Below are positions 59,479-64,000 of a stretch of 64,000 nucleotides of DNA, one piece after another; positions within the stretch are counted from its first letter, which is position 1, and each line of letters begins with the position of its first letter. The stretch is from Candidatus Litorirhabdus singularis. GTDB lineage: Bacteria > Pseudomonadota > Gammaproteobacteria > Pseudomonadales > Halieaceae. The stretch lies in contig NZ_SHNN01000001.1 in the NCBI RefSeq assembly GCF_026262625.1, positions 992,001 through 1,056,000 of the forward strand, in the 5' to 3' direction. The position numbers and the translations under genes were made by a program. The notes under the pieces are model-generated. The model searched no databases. It worked only from the letters and a program-made list of their open reading frames with translations, and had not been told where the DNA came from.

Positions 59479-62187
59479 GTGAAAACCATAACAAAAATGA
59501 AGGCCAGTTCCATGAGATCAAGCATCGTGTTGGCAATGAGTCTGGCTGCGGTAGCAGTTGTCGCCCAGGAAGATGAGCAGGAGCAGCCTGCAGAGCAGCG
59601 GCAGGGCCGTATGCTGGAAGAAATTGTGGTTACCGTGGAGCGGCGCGAGCAAAGCCTGCAGGACTATGCGGGTACTGCTTTTGCCATCTCCGGTGATGAC
59701 CTCAAGCTGCAGGGTATTCAGAACCTGGCCGACCTGAGTGAGAGTACTCCGGGTCTGCAGATCAATAACAAGCAGGGCAACTTTGAGGTTTGGATTCGCG
59801 GTATTGGTTCCTCCAACAATACTGAGTTGGGTGATCCGGCTGCAGCCACGCACTATGACGGTGTCTACCTCCCGCGTCCTACCGGCATTGGTTCCGCTTT
59901 TTATGACATTGCACGGGTCGAGGTTAACATGGGGCCGCAGGGTACCTTGCGTGGCCGTAACGCCACGGCCGGTTCGGTCAATATCGTACCCTGGCGTCCA
60001 GGCATTGGCGTGTTCGACGCTATGATTGAGGTCGAGGGCGGTAACTACAATAGCAAGATGGTCACTGGTATGGTGAACCTGCCCGTGGGCGATAATTCCG
60101 CGTTCCGAATTGCGGCTTATGGCATGGAGCATGACGCCTATTACAACGATGTGGGGCCACTTAGTCAGGATATCGCCGAGGCAGCAGAGAACTCTTCCGC
60201 ACGTTTGCAGTACCTGTGGGAGCCGAATGACAAAGCCAGCCTGTTACTGGCGTTTGACTACCTCGATGAGAAAGGCAGTGGCTATACCGGCACCAACTAC
60301 GCCAACCCACTGGGTAACGGTATTGATCCAGAGGATATCAAGGACCCCCGCGATGTTCACGCGCGAGGCCTGGAGCCGCGCAATGATACTGAGCACTGGG
60401 GCGCCAAACTGGAGTTCAAGTATGACCTTGGTTTTGCCCAGTTGGAATACACCGGCAGTTTCAGAAGCCTGGACTACAACTTTGAAGCGTCCACGCCGCT
60501 GACACCGGATTATCAGGGTGTTACGGAAACTCTGGGGCCATTGGATGAAGCTTACGACAACTGGTCGCGGTTTCAGTTTTTAACTGAGAGCGAGTCTACT
60601 ATTCATGAATTAAGACTGATCTCCCCGACTGAAGAGCGCTTGTACTACACAGTAGGTCTGTTCTATTTCAAGGAAAACCAGAAGAGCTTTCTCGCTTCAG
60701 CCGGTGACCGCGGTACATTTTTTCAGGGCGCTGAGTTTAACCAGCCGGATGTTGTTGGAGAGTCGATTTCTGCCTACGGCGATATGACTTTCGAAATTAA
60801 TGAGCGCATGCGAATTTCCGCTGGGCTGCGCTATACCTATGATGAAAAGAGTCGACAGGGCGTCAACGGGCGCTACGCGTTTGCGCTGGGTGGCTTTGAT
60901 GTCACCACCGGCAATGAGTTCGCTTGTTGTATGGGTGCACGTGTGGGTACCGAGGGCTTTGAGTTTGCCGGCTTTGATCGTCAAATTTATGATCCGGATC
61001 TCGATGGTAGCGGAGACGTAAGCGGAGACGAATTCCTTGAGTTCTATAATGACGGTATCAAGTCTTATGGAGCACGCGATACCCTCGATGACATTCTCGC
61101 CAATGGCATTCAGCCTGGTGGCTCGGCGACCCCGGCACAGTGTACCGATACCATTACAACCGACGGACTCATTTGTCCGGCCGATGGCAATCACTCTTTT
61201 GTGGATGTTATTAACCCTAGTACCTCGATCACTGTGCAAGATGGCGAAATGGACGCAGACTTTGTGGATTGGCGTCTCCGGCTGGCTTACGATGTAGGCG
61301 AGTCGTCAATGGCCTACGGTCTGGTGTCGACCGGGCATAAGTCCGGCGGCTTCAACGACACCTTCTCTGACCCCGAAGTGGGTATAGATATTTCGCCCAC
61401 TTATGACACCGAGACGGTGACGCTTTATGAGTTGGGTTGGAAGAGCGAGTTTGACCTGGGTTCAGTACCTACCCGCTTTAACGCGTCAGCTTTTTACTAT
61501 GATTACGCAGATCAGGTATTCACTTCTTTGCTGTCGGTTGAGCAAGCACTGGACTTCGACTCGGGCGTTCCACCCGACCCCGATGCCATTGATCAATCTG
61601 GCGCTCTGGTAGTATCTTTCAGCTATAACGCCGCAGATTCCGAAATTTACGGTATGCAGTTTGATGGCGGATTCGACCTGCCTTACAACTTCAGTTTTGA
61701 CTACACAGCACTGTGGCTGGAAGCAGAAATTATTGAGGCAGAACCGATTCAGGATTTTCGCTTTCAGGCCGATGTCGCGCCTGACGATGCCGTGTTTCGC
61801 TCAATTGATGGCAAGCGCCTGCCGCATACCCCTAAGTATCAGCTCAATATGAAGCTGTCGCAGTGGTTTGCAGTGCCTTGGGGCACGGTAGACTATGTGG
61901 TTTCAGCGGGCTGGCGTGATGAACAGTACCTGACTATTTTCAATGGTGAGGACTACGGTCAGCCTGAAGATCCGCGCCAGCGTCTCGACGACAGGGTGCC
62001 CGCTTACTGGACGTTTGATGTTGGTATGGGCTACTCGCACGGTGACGGTAACTTGCGTATAGAGGCTTTTGCTAATAATTCCACAGAAGAAGTGAAGAAC
62101 GCAGCTGTCATCATCACCCAGTTCGACAACACCCGCTTTTACACCCGACCGCGAACTTACGGCGCGCGAGTGAAGTACTTCTTCTGA
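59479..62187 (+). CDS. TonB-dependent receptor of the laminarin locus
   Basis: 902 aa from a GTG at 59479 with AAAGGGG five bases upstream; an ATG at 59455 overlaps the GH16 stop (ATGA) and would add eight residues. Signal peptide SSIVLAMSLAAVAVVAQ, TonB-box-like MLEEIVVTVERRE, plug with IQNLADLSESTPGLQINN and EVNMGPQGTLRGRNATAG, and a barrel ending in YGARVKYFF. Coupled to the surface GH16 enzyme, it should import laminari-oligosaccharides into the periplasm. No SusD-like gene is present, as expected for gammaproteobacteria. Confidence 0.93.
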   Translation: MKTITKMKASSMRSSIVLAMSLAAVAVVAQEDEQEQPAEQRQGRMLEEIVVTVERREQSLQDYAGTAFAISGDDLKLQGIQNLADLSESTPGLQINNKQGNFEVWIRGIGSSNNTELGDPAAATHYDGVYLPRPTGIGSAFYDIARVEVNMGPQGTLRGRNATAGSVNIVPWRPGIGVFDAMIEVEGGNYNSKMVTGMVNLPVGDNSAFRIAAYGMEHDAYYNDVGPLSQDIAEAAENSSARLQYLWEPNDKASLLLAFDYLDEKGSGYTGTNYANPLGNGIDPEDIKDPRDVHARGLEPRNDTEHWGAKLEFKYDLGFAQLEYTGSFRSLDYNFEASTPLTPDYQGVTETLGPLDEAYDNWSRFQFLTESESTIHELRLISPTEERLYYTVGLFYFKENQKSFLASAGDRGTFFQGAEFNQPDVVGESISAYGDMTFEINERMRISAGLRYTYDEKSRQGVNGRYAFALGGFDVTTGNEFACCMGARVGTEGFEFAGFDRQIYDPDLDGSGDVSGDEFLEFYNDGIKSYGARDTLDDILANGIQPGGSATPAQCTDTITTDGLICPADGNHSFVDVINPSTSITVQDGEMDADFVDWRLRLAYDVGESSMAYGLVSTGHKSGGFNDTFSDPEVGIDISPTYDTETVTLYELGWKSEFDLGSVPTRFNASAFYYDYADQVFTSLLSVEQALDFDSGVPPDPDAIDQSGALVVSFSYNAADSEIYGMQFDGGFDLPYNFSFDYTALWLEAEIIEAEPIQDFRFQADVAPDDAVFRSIDGKRLPHTPKYQLNMKLSQWFAVPWGTVDYVVSAGWRDEQYLTIFNGEDYGQPEDPRQRLDDRVPAYWTFDVGMGYSHGDGNLRIEAFANNSTEEVKNAAVIITQFDNTRFYTRPRTYGARVKYFF

Positions 62188-62292
62188 GGCTCAGTACCAC
62201 TTTGTGACGGACTTCGCGGAAGCCCGTCATGCTGCCTCGATCAGGGTCTGGATGTGCTAGCATAGCGCCAAACCCTATCGAGACTGCCAGCT

Positions 62293-63441
62293 ATGGTAAG
62301 AATCTTGAGTAAGGCGCTTATATACAAGCTCAATCAGAGCACCGAGATACAGTTCTGGCTGGCGCAGTTTTTTGGTTGGTCAGCCTACTCGCTGGTCACC
62401 TTTTTTGCGCTCACAGTGTGGGATGACAATGTCACCTGGAGCCATGTTCTGCACATCGCCGTGCAAGCATTACTAGGCATATTGTGTACTTGGCCGCTGC
62501 GACCCTTGTTCCGCTGGGCGTTTGGTTTACCTGGGCTGTCGCGGTTGTTGCTGGCAATTAGCGGGCTGTTGGCTCTGAGCTGGGCCTGGACTGCCTCACG
62601 CATGACACTGTTCATGTGGATTTCTGGTGAGCGTGGTCTCTGGCAGCAGTTCAATGACTGGTACTTTGGTTCCCTGTTTGTGTTTATCAGCTGGGCGGCG
62701 ATCTATATAGGCGTGCGCTACTATGGACTGTTGCAGTTGGAGCACGACAAGTTGCTGCGGGCCAAGGCCAGCCGTCGTGAAGAACAGGTAAAACGCCTGC
62801 AGGCTGAGGCAGAGAGCCGTGATGCTCAATTACGCATGCTGCGCTACCAGCTTAACCCCCACTTTTTGTTCAACACGCTTAATGCGCTGAACTCACTGGT
62901 TCGCGTTGGAGAATCCGAGCAGGCTGCAGCGATGATAGATCAGCTTAGCGGTTTTTTGCGGCATGCTCTGGATGCCGACACGCGTCCGGTAGTGTCGCTG
63001 GATGAAGAGCTGTTTATGATTCGGCTCTATCTGGATATTGAGCGCGCCAGATTCCAGGATCGACTGCAGCTGGAATTCAATATCGAGCCCTCTGCGGGTC
63101 TCGCTTTGGTGCCCTCTATGATCCTGCAACCGCTAATAGAAAATGCGATGAAGTACGCCATTGCCGATAGCGAGGATGGCGGTATTATTGGTATAGACGC
63201 TAGCGTGCAGTCAAATCGCCTGGAGCTCAAGGTGTGGGACACGGGCCCCGGTATGGATACGAAAACTCTCGGGGATGAGCGTGGGATTGGTTTGAGCAAT
63301 ACGCTGAATAGGCTGGAAACGTTATTTGAGAGTGACTACACGTTTGAGGCCCTTGATGTTAACCCCACCGGTTTGTGCATGCGTATGGTGATACCTCTGA
63401 CTTTTGATACACAACAGATGCTGGAGGCCAAAGTTGGCTAA
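62293..63441 (+). CDS. LytS-type membrane histidine kinase
   Basis: 382 aa. Four hydrophobic segments in the first 145 residues with very short loops, a coiled-coil linker (about 148-180), then the His_kinase domain with H190 in YQLNPHFLFNTLNALNSL, the N-box LIENAMKYAI and a HATPase domain with VWDTGPGMD and GIGLSNTLNRL. It belongs to the LytS/YehU-like group that pairs with LytTR regulators; the partner gene begins inside its last codons. It has no extracytoplasmic sensor domain, so the membrane part itself must sense the signal. It follows the TonB receptor by 105 bp and may control the glucan genes. Confidence 0.92.
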   Translation: MVRILSKALIYKLNQSTEIQFWLAQFFGWSAYSLVTFFALTVWDDNVTWSHVLHIAVQALLGILCTWPLRPLFRWAFGLPGLSRLLLAISGLLALSWAWTASRMTLFMWISGERGLWQQFNDWYFGSLFVFISWAAIYIGVRYYGLLQLEHDKLLRAKASRREEQVKRLQAEAESRDAQLRMLRYQLNPHFLFNTLNALNSLVRVGESEQAAAMIDQLSGFLRHALDADTRPVVSLDEELFMIRLYLDIERARFQDRLQLEFNIEPSAGLALVPSMILQPLIENAMKYAIADSEDGGIIGIDASVQSNRLELKVWDTGPGMDTKTLGDERGIGLSNTLNRLETLFESDYTFEALDVNPTGLCMRMVIPLTFDTQQMLEAKVG

Positions 63442-64000
63442 GCTACGTACTGTCATAGTCGACGATGAGCCGTTGGCGCTAAAATTGCTGGGCTCACTGC
63501 TGCGTAATAACAAATATATTGAGGTTGTTGGCGAATGTCGCAATGGCCGCGAGGCAGTAGTCGCTGCCGCCCAGTTGCGCCCTGACTTGCTGATTCTCGA
63601 TATTCAAATGCCGGGCCTGAACGGCTTTGATGTGATCAAAAAACTACAGTCCGATCTGGTGCCTCTGGTTATTTTTTGTACCGCCTATCAACGTTATGCG
63701 ATCGACGCCTTTGATCTGCATGTGGTTGACTATGTACTTAAGCCGGTGAATCAGGAGCGGCTCGATCTGGCCCTGCAGAGAGCCGTCGCCAGGTTTGAAA
63801 AAGAACTGCCCGGCGAAGACCATAAGGCGCAACTCATCGGTGCGATTGACGATATTACACAACGCGCCAGCGGTCGTCGGCTCGATGAAGAGCCTGGCTC
63901 ATTGTCGAGTGGTTCCGCCGTCGCTGCGGATCGAAAAATAGCGATTCCCGATGCCGGGAAAATCCTCATGGTTGATGTTGACGATATTGATTGGGTAGAC
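63434..64000 (+). CDS. LytTR-type response regulator, C-terminus cut by window edge
   Basis: Partial, 189 codons in the window. It starts at TTG 63434, inside the last codons of the kinase gene (overlap of eight bases), with GGAGG seven to eight bases upstream. Receiver domain: DDEP acidic pair at D10-D11, phospho-acceptor D56 in LILDIQMPG, K103 in YVLKPVN. After a linker with a low-complexity part (GSLSSGSAVAAD) the start of the LytTR DNA-binding domain is seen (KIAIPDAGKILMVDVDDIDWVD). Forms a two-component system with the kinase upstream. Confidence 0.93.
   Translation, partial: MAKLRTVIVDDEPLALKLLGSLLRNNKYIEVVGECRNGREAVVAAAQLRPDLLILDIQMPGLNGFDVIKKLQSDLVPLVIFCTAYQRYAIDAFDLHVVDYVLKPVNQERLDLALQRAVARFEKELPGEDHKAQLIGAIDDITQRASGRRLDEEPGSLSSGSAVAADRKIAIPDAGKILMVDVDDIDWVD

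Noticed and set aside
1-64000. tRNA, rRNA, CRISPR, insertion sequence, integrase or phage genes
   Set aside because: Looked for clover-leaf-like stretches, regularly spaced repeats and transposase or integrase motifs and saw none; only REP-like palindromes were found.

Overview
The window looks like chromosomal DNA of a marine, heterotrophic gammaproteobacterium. That is inferred from three TonB-dependent receptors, outer-membrane barrel proteins, a laminarin (beta-1,3-glucan) locus, a TraR/DksA zinc-finger protein and a TAXI-type solute receptor; a Cellvibrionales/Halieaceae-like host would fit, but no phylogenetic marker proves it. I see no rRNA, tRNA, CRISPR array, insertion sequence or phage gene.

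Region 1 (1-17.4 kb) and region 3 (23.3-32.6 kb) look like two parts of one oxidative catabolic system for an unidentified, probably polycyclic or terpenoid/aromatic, compound. Region 1 holds a Baeyer-Villiger monooxygenase (cut by the window edge), a TetR regulator, a luciferase-like oxidoreductase and a molybdopterin enzyme on the minus strand; then a TonB receptor, two related NADP-dependent oxidoreductases, SnoaL- and ABM-type small proteins, a DUF35/thiolase-like pair, a Rieske oxygenase, an acyl-CoA synthetase and an enoyl-CoA hydratase. Region 3 holds a 2-oxoacid dehydrogenase E1alpha/E1beta/E2 set without E3, an acyl-CoA dehydrogenase, an SDR, a P450, two ThuA-like proteins and a zinc alcohol dehydrogenase, followed by a second TonB receptor (33-35.3 kb). 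An 18-bp palindrome, ACAArCA-N4-TGAyTGT, occurs at five promoters spread over both parts (5115, 5307, 8385, 10868, 29357). One copy lies upstream of the operon that carries the TetR gene, so I propose it as the operator of that regulator and as the link between the two gene sets.

Region 2 (17.5-23.3 kb) separates them: a DUF5916/CBM9-like outer-membrane protein, an orphan periplasmic binding protein, and a translationally coupled pair made of a membrane-anchored TAXI receptor and a Cache-domain membrane protein with no output domain.

Region 4 (35.4-42.3 kb) is mixed housekeeping or unlinked genes: a cysteine-synthase-like enzyme, a luciferase-like enzyme, a DksA/TraR-like protein, a DUF3604 protein, a small lipoprotein, a SnoaL-like protein, a membrane metallophosphoesterase and an ABM protein.

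Region 5 (42.5-64 kb) is a laminarin utilisation locus. A lipoprotein GH16 laminarinase with several binding modules and a TonB receptor (coupled genes, plus strand) would cut and import the polymer. Two MFS transporters would move sugars or oligosaccharides across the inner membrane. A GH17 pair, a GH149-like beta-1,3-glucan phosphorylase and a GH3 beta-glucosidase, none with a signal peptide, would finish the breakdown in the cytoplasm, and an exported clan GH-A enzyme acts in the periplasm or outside. A LytS-type histidine kinase and a LytTR response regulator (cut by the right edge) follow and may control the locus.

Several starts were set at GTG or TTG codons because only these have a Shine-Dalgarno sequence at the right distance; each case is noted.
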